Of a stretch of 64,000 nt of DNA, positions 46,828 to 58,027 are shown one piece after another; positions within the stretch are counted from its first letter, which is position 1, and every line of letters starts with the position of its first letter. The notes beneath the pieces are model-generated. The model worked only from the letters and a program-made list of their open reading frames with translations, made no database searches and had not been told where the DNA came from. The position numbers and the translations under genes were made by a program. The DNA is taken from the NCBI RefSeq assembly GCF_026210795.1, contig NC_089440.1, positions 1,178,001 through 1,242,000 of the forward strand. Reading direction: 5' to 3'. This DNA comes from Rhizophagus irregularis. Lineage: Eukaryota > Glomeromycota > Glomeromycetes > Glomerales > Glomeraceae.

Positions 46828-48136
46828 CTAATATCTATAATTTCTTTAAGAAAGAATTTAAATTCAAATTATTAACCAATCCATTTAATTGAATCAGAAT
46901 AAATAGAATATTTCATACGAGGGTTTCTGGACAACAGTGCAGCCAAAAGTAGAGGAACTTCATCAGGAACTACTATGTAAGTAAATAAATAAAATTACAT
47001 TTATATAAATTAAATGTATTTATCAAATATTCAAACTGATTTTGATATTTAGAACTATGTTCTTTATCATAATGAAAACTCTGGGCGGTGGCTGTAAACG
47101 CATACCGACCAAAGATATTATTGCGAATTTAGAACAAAATTTTAGGAGAGGCCAGGTAATTATTGTCCGAAGTATGAGGATATTCTACTTCTACGCATTT
47201 CAAATGCAATGTCGTTCTGTACTATAGCTGATCGACGAATGAAATTTTGTGTTACATATATACAAATTTAGCCACATATTACAGATAATATATTAATATT
47301 GATTTTGCAATTTGCGTAGCTAAAAAATAATATGCAAGCACGTAACCGTGTAACTCCGTGATATTAATAAAACTTTAATAAATAAATAAGTAAAACTTTA
47401 AGCAGAAAGGGCTAAACTTTTACTTATTTTGATAGAAATACTATTAAAAAAATTATATTAAGAGTGAAAACTGATTATATTGTGACTTAGAACAAAAGTC
47501 TTTAGTGAGATATCTTAGACGAATATTACACAAGAATTTTTAATATGATCGGCAATGTACAATTTTTTTTTGTACAATTATTTATGATCATATAATTATG
47601 CAATTATACTGAATACTTCGGACGCTCAACGGTTCCCGTTTCCTAGTACTATAATAAAATTTATAATTAATATTTACGTTCATGTTTTAAATTTGATAAA
47701 TTTGATCAATTTTAGTCATCTGTAATAATTGTAGGAGAAGGAGAAACTTACTTATATATCATAGAAAATAATTATTTTTATTTTTTTATTTATTAAGTAA
47801 GTAGCTAGGCCAATCCATACCAAATATCGGCTGGAGACTCACGTTTTTTTTGGACTGTGACTGATACTGACATTCACGCCGTACAGCCTAGGTACTATTT
47901 TATAAAATAATAGCGAATAAGTATCAAATGTGTATTTTTTTATTAAGTTATAATAAAAATTAGAATTTACTTTAATTTTTAATATAAAAATTGTAAATAA
48001 TAAAAAATTCGTAAATAAAAATAAATTTGCTTTTCCAAACTTAAAAGAAAAGGTGTTTATATTATTTTTGATTATTCAATAGTATCACATGCCTTTGTAT
48101 ACGTTCTACTGTATACGCAACTTTAACGATCAAATA
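46828..48136. other. AT-rich spacer with dispersed repeat
   Basis: Possible remains of the Myb/SANT-like gene extend to about 47220, including an open frame at 47042-47227. The segment 47803-47872 is the inverted partner of the repeat at 28621. Nothing else was recognised. Confidence 0.45.
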
Positions 48137-48540
48137 GTAATATTATGCAGGTTTACAATCTTGTAAATTTTCAAAATATTTTAACCGTAATATTACACAG
48201 GTTTACAGTTTTGTAAATTTTTGAAATATTTCAACCATAATATTACGCAGGTTTACAGTCTCATAAATTTTGAAATATTTTAACTGTAATATCACGCAGG
48301 TTTACAATCTCGTAAATTTTCAAAATATTTCAACTATAATATTACGCAGATTTAAATTTTTAAAATATTTTAACCGTAATATTACGCAGATTTACAGTTT
48401 TGTAAATTTGCAGAATATTTTGACCGTAATATTGCATAAATCTTACGATATTGAAAACTTGTGTAATATTTTAACCGTAATATCACATAAATCTTATGAA
48501 ATTGTAAACTTATGTAATATTTTGAAATTTTTCGAAATAT
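48137..48540. repeat. Tandem array, about eight units of 49 bp
   Basis: Units of 47-51 bp contain CCGTAATATTACGCAGGTTT, then ACAGT..TGTAAATTTT and AAATATTTTAACC. The unit start recurs at about 48138, 48187, 48236, 48284, 48331, 48373, 48424 and 48474. The array creates a 96-codon open frame that is not a gene. Confidence 0.8.
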
Positions 48541-50041
48541 TATGCCATAAACTTTTGTAAATTTACAAAATCATAAACTTACGCAATTTTTCATGCTATA
48601 AAATTTCCTGATGATATATATTTACTAATATTATAATATTCTTATATTTTTAAAACTTTACCAATTCAAATTCAAGTTAAGATCAAAATTGATAGACCTA
48701 TAAAATAAAGAAAAAAAATTAAATACTTTTAAATATTAAAAAAATATTTTAAAATGAAACTTTTTGAAACTTATCATTACATTATTCAAATTAAATTTAA
48801 AGTTTAGTATTGGCAGTATTGGATTTTGAACTTGTCCAATTGGTTTTTTTAATTGGATAATTTTGGATTGTCCAAAATCAGTTTTGGATATAGTTTTGGA
48901 TATAGATTTGAATTGTTTAAAACTGCTCAAAAATCCTAATATTCATCAATTGAAACTAAAAATAAAATAAAAATATAATATTAAAATGTTAAAAAAGTAA
49001 ATATTTAATAAATTAAATGATAAAAAATTAATGTAAAATCAAATAATATTATTTAAAGATTTTTGAAGTAATTTAATAATTGAACTAAAATTAAAATTAG
49101 CTAAAATTAGTTATAATTCTAGCCAAAGTTAAATTTTTTGTTATGTGATCTGTCCAAAACCTGTCTAATGAAAAAAGGTTTTAGTTTTGAACAAATTTTG
49201 GACAAGTTTTGGACAAATGTTCAAAACGTCCAATTATCTAATTGCCCAATACTAGTATTGGTACTTACAAAATAAAAAAATAAAATTAAATATAAAATAT
49301 AAATATAAAAAAAAATATTAAATATAGTTTCAAAGTGAAGCTTTAAAATTTACCAATTCAAATTTAAGTCCAAGATTAAAGTTAATAGTAACTAAAAAAT
49401 AAAGAAAAAAAATTAAATATATTTTTAAGTATTTTTAATTTGTAATCTGTCTAAAAAGTAAAGAATTTAATTAATAAAATTTGGGAAAAAGTATAAAATC
49501 ATAAAATAAATCTTTATATAAATTTCTTTATCAAAAGTTGATTTAATACTAATTTTTATATTAATATAGAGTAAATTTTACTTTTTAAACTTTTGTATAA
49601 TATCATTTAATGATGCATACATGCAAGTTAAAAGTCATATATATAATTACACAGGAATTTGCAATTGTTATACAGGAATCTGTGAGTGTTATACAAAAAT
49701 TTTACCATATATAAAACATTTTTTATTTCTTTAGAAAAGGCACCAAATTTTAAGTAAGTATATGCATTTATATATATTTAGCTTTATATTTGAAATTATA
49801 TTTAAAAATATATACTTATATATAAAGAAAAAACATATCCGCCGATTTGCGGAATTAACAAAATTCGTCTAAATTAAGGAATTTGACAATAATTTAATAA
49901 AAATTAGGTAAATTAAGTTTTGCAAAAATGATCACACTTGTGCTACATGATCATATGACAGATATTAAGAAATTACTTCAATAAAAAGTAGCGTTAAAAA
50001 AATTTTTTTCTTTCATAAACTTCCTATTGTTAAAATAGAAA
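48541..50041. other. AT-rich spacer, no gene seen
   Basis: Low-complexity DNA with an internal duplication of AATTCAAATT..AAGATTAAA words near 48660 and 49370. No open frame above background, RNA gene or element end was recognised. Confidence 0.5.
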
Positions 50042-51219
50042 TGTGGCGCAGTAATTTTATGTAGATCAATTTTGTAGATCATTTTGTAAATCCCTTGATT
50101 TTTTCGATTTTCTTGATTTTCTTGATTTTCTTGATTTATTTGATAAATCTGATAAATCTGATAAATTTGATATATTTGATTTATTTATTTTATTAATTTT
50201 ATTTATTTTATTTGTTATATATTATTTATTGGATATATTTATTTTATCTTATTTATTTATTTTATTTTATTTATTTTATTTATTTATTATATTTGATTTA
50301 TTTATTTTATCAAATATTCTTGATTTTTATTTTATTATAAATAGTGATAGGATTTTACCAAGTAGGAGGAGGTCAGTTAGTTAGTTAGTTAGTTAGTTAA
50401 TTAGTTAAGAATTGTATTGTAGTTTTCGAGTTATACGAAAAGAGTATTATTCCCAGTAGTATAATTCAAGATAGTTAATTTCGCAACCAAGAGATTATCT
50501 ATATTTTTCGTCGTATCTAAAATCTTACATTATTTTAATAAAAACCTATTTTCTTTAACTGAACATCCAACGTTATTTCACGTGATTATTTGTGATCAAC
50601 TTAAGACTCTCCTATTAAATTAAACTCCAGTTAACCTGTTAAAGCGTTAAAGTTTTTCAGTCAGCTTTAATTGTTGACAGGATAACACTATTAAACTCCC
50701 CATTAACTCCCTATCAACTTTTTAAACAGTTTTTACATCAAGTAAGTTAAGAATTTTTGCAAGTATATTTGTAATTATTTTATATTAGATACAACTTGAA
50801 GCTGTTTTTTTATTTTTTTTTTATAGTTTATAGAAAAAATTTATTTAGAAAGCAAAATTATTCAAAAAAAATCTTTTCAATAAATAAATAACTCTAAATA
50901 TTAATAACGATATTTTAGCGAATTTAGATTATGTATTGATTAGTTGTTTAATTAAAATCTATTTGATATTTATTATTAATTATTTTTCAGTTAATTTATT
51001 AAATACTCTGAATTTTGTAAAATTTTTCTTTTGTTTTTTTTTAATAAACTAACTTTATAATATTTTTTTCCTTTTTTTTCTAGAAACTCCTTTTACTGGC
51101 TTCAGGTTAAAGAGGTAAATATTTTGGGAGAGGTCTTAAAAGTTTTTTTATATATTTTTTGATATTTTTTCTTACGTAGGAACGGGTTTTGATTAATTTT
51201 AATCAGTACTGCGCCACAT
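50042..51219. mobile_element. LTR-like unit with 12-bp inverted ends
   Basis: The unit begins TGTGGCGCAGTA and ends TACTGCGCCACA, so it has TG..CA ends in perfect 12-bp inversion. Inside are AT-rich simple sequence (50100-50335), a TATAAATAG box at 50336, seven to eight GTTA repeats at about 50375, and AATAAA-type signals at about 50535. This layout fits a solo LTR of 1.18 kb. No target duplication was seen and no internal retrotransposon lies next to it, so a TIR element is the alternative. Confidence 0.45.
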
Positions 51220-51431
51220 AACTGATGATTGGCAAATTCCACAAATCAGCGAATATGAATAACAAAATTTCCCCAATTTTTAATAGTTAAATTCTCTACT
51301 TTTTATATGGATCACAAATTTAATATTAAATAAAAGTAAAAAAAGTTTCAAAATTGAAAGTTTTTGAAACTTACTATTATCTAAGTCTAAAAATTAATAC
51401 TATATCAACAAAATAAAGAAAATTATTAAAT

Positions 51432-52520
51432 AGGACCCCGGATATTACATATACAATTCAGTGGCAACTCTTTCGCAGATTGACCTAAATTTCACAAAAA
51501 AAAATCAGTTTTTTGCAATTATCTCTGGTTCAATTTGTATGAACTTTTTTTTGTTTTATAGCTCTCATCAAGCTCTACAAAATAAAAAAAATCCGCATGA
51601 ATCAGATTACTGGATACTGAGATAATCGCAAAAAATGGAAAATAAAAAAAGAGCAAATTGGGTTTTTTTTTGGCAAAAAGTCAGTTGTGAGTTCTATAAG
51701 AAATGTCTGGAATTCTTATTAAATATATTTTTTTTAAAAAAAATATTACATTTCATTTTGAAATTTACTGATCAAAAATTAAAAATCTAAATCCAGGATT
51801 AGAACTGATAGTTTCTACAGGATCCCAGACATTACATATACAACTCAGTAGCAACTTTTTTGCATATTGACCTAAATTTCATAAAAAAAAAATCAGTTTT
51901 TTGCAATTATCTCAGCATCTAGTGGTCCAATTTGTACAAACTTTTTTTTTGTTTTGTAGCTTTTATCAAGCTCTACAAAATAAAAAAAATTCGCATGAAT
52001 CAGATTACTGGATACCGTGATAATCACAAAAAACAGAAAATAAAAAAAGTGCAAATTAGATTTTTTTGGCAAAAAGTCAGTTGTGAGTTCTATAAGAGAT
52101 GTCCGGAATTCTTATTAAATATATTTTTTTTAAAAAAAAAATATTACATTTCATTTTGAACTTTACTGATCAAAAATTAAAAATCTAAATCCAGGATTAG
52201 AACTGATAGTTTCTACAGGACCCCAGACATTACATATACAACTCAGTAGCAACTTTTTCGCATATTGACCTAAATTTCATAAAAAAAAAAATCAGTTTTT
52301 TGCGATTATCTCAGCATCTAGTAGTTCAATTTGTACAAACTTTTTTTTTGTTTTGTAGCTTTCATCAAGCTCTACAAAATAAAAAAAAATCCACATGAAT
52401 CAGATTACTGGATACCGTGATAATCGCAAAAAACATAAAATAAAAAAAGTGCAAATTAGATTTTTTTTGGCAAAAAGTCAGTTGTGAGTTCTATAAGAGA
52501 TGTCTGGGGTTCTGTTTCTA
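51432..52520. repeat. Three tandem units with MULE-2-like ends
   Basis: Units start at about 51432, 51819 and 52217 (periods 387 and 398 bp). Each opens with AGGACCCCAGACATTACATA and closes about 290 bp later with GAGATGTCTGGGGT-type sequence, the inverse of the start. These termini match those of the transposon at 52710-56473. A spacer of about 100 bp separates the units. Confidence 0.75.
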
Positions 52521-53353
52521 CAAAATAATGAAAAAAAAATATTTTAAAAAATAATTTTAAATTAAAACTTACCAATCCAAATTCAAAAGAAGGATTCCAA
52601 AAGAAAACAAATACTTATAAAAAAAAAGAAAATTAAAAAAAGGAAATTTTTTTAAAAAAAATATATTTAAGCTTTCAAAAAAACTTACTTAATATTTATT
52701 AGGATCTGGAGGACCTCGGACATCACATATATAACTCACATTTGAGTTTTAGCAAATTCAATTAAAATTAGGTTAAACTCATAATTTTAGAAAGAGCAAA
52801 TTGATTGAAAATTAATTAATAGTTATAATTATGAGTTTTAGCAAATTGTATTGATTTTACAAAGTCATATTTTATATTTGAGCAAATTGGTACTTTTTTT
52901 TAAATTTAACTTATCCTTTGTTTTTAACTTTATAAATAATATTTTTAAAAATATTAGTTTCGGGTCCGGGTCATATTTTGGCCAAAATTAAGTATAATTC
53001 CGGCCAAAATTAAGCATAATGCGGGCCAAAAACTGTCCGTTTAGTTTCGCAACATTTTATTTTTTGAATTTAATCATTTATCGCATATGCGATTTGTCGC
53101 TAGTCCCTTAATATCACGTGAATTTTTGGTTGATCATATGATTTACTTTTTAACTATAAATCAGCTGATTTACACAAATAAATTGATTAATTGATTACTA
53201 ATAATCTCGTTGATCGACTCTCTCTCTCACGTTTGCTTTTTTTCATCTATTTTAATTTTTTCAACTAATTACAGATTGTTTTTTTTGATTCCCTTTTATT
53301 TGTTCTTTTTGATAATCTATTTATTTGCCATTAATAATACGGATGTCATTAAT

Positions 53354-55936
53354 ATGGATAATGAAAATTTTAACGAACCTCTTATTTCCGATGTTATCAA
53401 TGGTATGTTTTATTTTTTTGGCATTTTCTTGGAGTAACATTAGTCAGTAAAGCCTAGAGTTAGGTTAGGGTTAGGGTTAGGGTTAGTTAGAGTTAGGGTT
53501 AGGGTTAGGATTAGGATTAGTTTATATTTTCTTTTTAATAATCTCTTCTTTTTTTTATTAATATGTATAGATTATAATAAAACAACCTTATCTAACGAAA
53601 ATGAACATGCATTGTTGTATTCAAAGAAGAAGTTTACATCATGGGATGAGTGCGAAATCTTTTTAAATGAATGGGCCAAAAGACAAGGATTTCGAATTAT
53701 TAAAGATCGTGTAACTCGTGATGATGGTATTATTCGCCGACGTACATATATTTGTTCTCATAGTCGTGTTTATGAATCTAATTCCACCAAAGATACTAGT
53801 ACAAAAAAGATTGGTTGTCCGTTTTTAGTTAATGTTTCATGCCCAAAGTCAAAGAATGACGAAAATTCAGTATTCATTAATAAGATTAATGACCAACACA
53901 ATCATTCACTAAGTACATCAAGTATTATATTTGAAGAATCTAAGAAATTTACTCCTTCAATGATTGATGATATTAAATTTATGACTACATCTTGCAAATT
54001 TGGTGTTACAGCACAGAGAAAATTTCTTGAAGGGAAATATCCTTCACATCCTATAGATTCAAAGGATCTTTATGCTACAATTCAAAGTTTTCGTCCTACT
54101 AGTAAATCATTATTAAATGATGCTGCAATGATTTCAAATTGGCTTGATGAACAAAAAGAAAATGATTCACGTTGGGTAGTTGCTCGTGGATGGGATAATG
54201 ATAATACATTGACACATTTATTATGGATGGCTCCAACCCAAGTTGAAAATTGGATACAATATACTGACTGTGTCCTTAATGATGTTACCCATAAAACCAA
54301 TAGATATGGGATGGCACTGTCATTGTTTGTCGGATTTGATAATAATCGTCATAATATCTTACTCGCTCAAGCACTTTTAGCAGATGAAAGTATTGAATCT
54401 CATGTATGGATGTTTAATCAACTAGTGCAATTAACTGGTGTATATCCATCTGTTATAATTACAGACGCAGATCCTGCTGTAGATGCTGCTGTTTGTCAGG
54501 TTTTTCACTCAACTTACCCTATTCATTGCGCTTATCATATAAGTCAGAATCTACACAAGAATCTTAAAAAGTCACTAAGCAATAATTATGAAAAATTTCT
54601 TGAAGATTTTTATAGATGTCGTAATAATTTGTCTGAAAGTGGCTTTGAACAACTATTTGATAAACTTATTCAAGATTATCCAAATGCTAAATCTTACCTT
54701 GAATTTTTGTATAGAACAAAGATGTACTGGGCGCACTGTTTTACCAGTTATAAGTTTACAGGAGGGATGATAGCCAGTTCCCGTGTTGAGTCTGTAAATT
54801 CATGTTTGAAACGTTTGCTACAAAATCAAATATTTCATTATGTAATCTTATGACGGAAATTCACAGAATGCTTGATATGCAAGATAAGGAAAATGAATAT
54901 AATTTTTGGCGTATGTCAATTCCAATCAAAAAGAATCCAAAAACAGTTAACTTTTTATTCACTAAAGTTGATGAGTGTCTTCAAAAATTTCTTACACCTA
55001 CAATGCTAAAAATGCATCAAGATGAAATGAATCAATCAGTTTATTATATAGCGAATTTAGTAGATTTAGAAAGTATTGAAATTTTAGATGAGGTAACTAT
55101 CATTTACTTTTTTATTATCTATTGACTATTGTACGTTATACATGCTTATTTAATTCAATAAATTCAAATAGGAAAATGTGACTTTATTACACGATGATAT
55201 TGACACTCCACAAACGACACTAAAGCAGATGATTAAATTTGTTGAATTTCAAAATATTAAAGAAATATGGTCAATTAGCGTTGGAAACTCATCAAAAGTC
55301 AAGCACTATGTCATTTTATTGCAAAATAATGGACATATATGTTCATGTCTTTCAATTTTACGATGTGGAATTGTATGTCGACATTATTTTCAAGTAATGT
55401 TGGCTACAAGCAATGCAATGTTTCATATAAGACTTATTCCAACACGATGGTATAATGGTGAGAGAAATGGTTCAAATGAGTTATTTATATTTGCTGACAA
55501 GTATATGCAAGAACAACTTATTATTACATCTGATTATCATGATGCAGTACCATACTTGTGCTCTATTAAAGATTATCGAGAAGAAAGTTTATCATTTTTA
55601 GAACAGAAAATTGCTTATGGGAAATTGCATAGTGCGTATAAAAAAGCATTAAAAAAGGCATTACAGACAGATTTTAATTCACAAAATCTTATTAATTTAC
55701 TTGAAGAATTTGCTGAGAATGATAATATTGATGAGCAGTCAGAATCTGATGAATATGAGGATGATATCAATGATAAAGAAAATGTTAATCCGACGTTGTT
55801 GAAAAATCCAAAACCTCATCGTGGAAAAGGTCGGCCAATGGGAACAAAAAGAATCAAATCAGCTCATGAAATTCCGAATCAAAGAACAAAGCATCAACGT
55901 CGATGTAAAAAGTGCGGAAACATTGGTCATTATTAA
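53354..55936 (+). pseudogene. MULE-2 transposase, FAR1-SWIM-zinc knuckle, decayed
   Basis: Exons 53354-53402, 53571-55092 and 55172-55936. The N-terminal FAR1-like finger is followed by the MULE catalytic core: LNDVTHKTNRY (first Asp), IITDADPA (second Asp) and SSRVESVNSCLK (Glu). A SWIM finger CSC..CRH lies at about 55350-55385 and an acidic tail precedes a CCHC knuckle. A one-base frameshift near 54815 splits the core from NISLCNLMTEIHRML. The knuckle is cut by a TAA at 55934, between His and the last Cys, which still follows in frame. Few lesions imply recent inactivation. It would have bound the element ends and moved the transposon. Confidence 0.88.
53460..53520. repeat. TTAGGG telomere-type repeats in an intron
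   Basis: About ten units of TTAGGG and close variants (TTAGGT, TTAGGA, TTAGAG) run through 53460-53520, inside the first intron (53403-53570) of the MULE-2 transposase gene. TTAGGG is the common fungal telomere repeat. The region is interstitial because coding sequence continues on both sides. Confidence 0.9.
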
Positions 55937-56481
55937 AAAAACTGCAAGATTCAACGTACAAGTGAACAGTAGAAAATATTGTTTATATTGCTTGTTAACG
56001 TTAATTAGGGTTAATAACTAGACAATGTATTGTATTTGCTTGTTTGTAATATAATATTTTAAATCGTAAATTTAATAAATACATATTTATTTGTATAAAA
56101 CGAAATCACATGACATTTTAATAAATCATGTGATGGAGGGTACTAGCGATAAATCGCTATAGCGATAAAAAACAAAACTCTTATTTTTTAATAATTATTT
56201 ATTTAATTTATTATTTTTATTAATTATTATTTTATCTATAATCTACATATTTTAATTATAAAAATTGGCAGTTTAATTTATATTAATCATTTATTTTTTT
56301 ATTGATAATAAAAAAAAAGATTATTAATTCATATTTTGAGTTTTAGCAAATTAGTATAGATTTGAAATGTGATAATTTGATTTTTAGCAAATTAGGTCTA
56401 TTTTAGCAGGAGCAAAAAGTACTTAAATTCATGCAGATCAGTTATGAGTTATATATGTGATGTCTGGGGTCCTGGATCTGG

Positions 56482-57828
56482 TATCTCAACTTTAAAGTGA
56501 GTTTTTACAAAAAAAAGAAATATTAAACCTGTTTTTAACAATGCAACAAATTTTCTTTCCTATTTATCTTATTATCTAAAATCCAGTAAAGGATGGGTGT
56601 AACAAGTACAGCAGGATTACTAATCATAGGTAAAAGTTGTCTTTTTTTCTTTCTTGATGAGACCCAAATTTATGTTTAATGCATAAACATCTTTATGATT
56701 ACTTCTATCCATGCTTTTTGCATCATATTATTAATTAATAACTTTTAAAGAATTTATCTTGAGAATTTTTTAAAAATACTTCAAAATTATTTACTTGCTA
56801 ATAATTACATTTATTATATATTTGGTTAAATTTTACAAAGAATTTTCAATAAATTTTACAAGTTGTTTATTTTCAAATACTATACAAATATAATATTACT
56901 TATTTTTAATAAAATATAGTAAAATCTTTTAGTTTAAAATATTTTTTTATTTATATATAAGATATTCAAATATAGATTTTTAAAAAAAGTAAATTTTTAT
57001 AATAGAATCAGGAAAATTAAATAAAGATTACTGTAATAATTTCAGAAAAACTATATAATATAAATTATCTTATAATTGGTCAGTTAGTTGTTTATTTATA
57101 TAGCTTATTTTAGATATATGAGTAAGTTATAGTAGGGTGTGAAGTGGTATCAGGATTTTATCAAAATTCTCTAAACTAATGCAAAAAATCTTAAAGTTAC
57201 CAGATGTAATAGCTGGAGTTCTTTATAGTTGTATAGCTTATACCTACACTTACTATTACTATGAAGAATGTGAGTTTTTTATGGAAAAAAAATGAAATAT
57301 AAAAAATGGATTGACTTTTTTTACAGAGCTACCTTCAGATATAATATAATAGTATAATTAAAAAAAAGAAAAATTATTATAAAATTTTCTTATTTTACCA
57401 AACATTTTTATTTAAAAGTATTTTTACAGTAATTTTTTTTGAAAATTTAATATAACTTTAAATTATGAAATTCTATTAATAGTTTTTTTAAAATTAAATT
57501 TGATAAAAAAAACAGAATTTATTAAATAAATCAAAATTAATATTTAAAATTAACTTTTATAATAATACTTTTAAAAGTAAATTTGCAAAATAAATAAAAA
57601 TACAAATACTATATTTTTTCTATTTATTAAAGTTATTTTTATTTATTTTTTTTATAAAGTTATATGATTTTTCGATATAATTGTTACCAGAAGTTTAACA
57701 TAAGTTCCAAAAAAGGTAAATTTTTATGCTAGTTGCTTAATGTTGGCCGGAATTAAATTTAGCGAAAAAAACAAGAAAAAAAAGATTTAAAAGGCAAAAA
57801 TGACATTCAAAAAACTAGGTGTGACACA
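56482..57828. other. AT-rich spacer, no gene seen
   Basis: Low-complexity DNA between MULE-2 and the Hfl1-like gene. A GGCCGGAATTAAATT segment near 57743 resembles the dispersed motif at 26010 and 33210. No gene was recognised. Confidence 0.5.
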
Positions 57829-57868
57829 TGTGATAACGCGTGATTCTGCCCCGCTTTTAGACGTCCCC
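57829..57868. mobile_element. Solo MULE-1-like terminus
   Basis: Read on the minus strand it gives GGGGACGTCTAAAAGCGGGG, then AATCACG, close to the MULE-1 end. The partner end was not found nearby. It lies 85-200 bp upstream of the possible start codons of the next gene, so it may be part of its promoter. Confidence 0.55.
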
Positions 57869-58027
57869 TAATATAGTAATGATCGACCTATCAACCAACC
57901 ATTTTTTATCGTGGCATTATACAAAAGGAAATATCTACACTTTTTCTTTGTTATGCGTCATGAAAATCAATACATTTTTCTTTTAGAAGGACGAGTATTT
58001 GAGTGTAAGACTGGACTTATTAAAAGA

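Larger units (their letters stand above)
52710..56473 (+). mobile_element. Mutator-like element (MULE-2), 3.76 kb
   Basis: The ends AGGACCTCGGACATCACATA and its near complement ending GGGGTCCT are inverted over about 30 bp. GGATCTGG is repeated on both sides (52702-52709, 56474-56481). The sole gene is a FAR1/MULE-type transposase. TIRs are shorter than in MULE-1, so it belongs to another lineage. Outside the gene, 52740-53350 and 55937-56470 are AT-rich with AGCAAATT words. Confidence 0.8.

Noticed and set aside
48137-48540. CRISPR-like array
   Set aside because: The repeats are contiguous and degenerate with no unique spacers, in a eukaryotic context.
53460-53520. True chromosome end
   Set aside because: Transposase coding sequence and host genes continue on both sides, so it is an interstitial tract.
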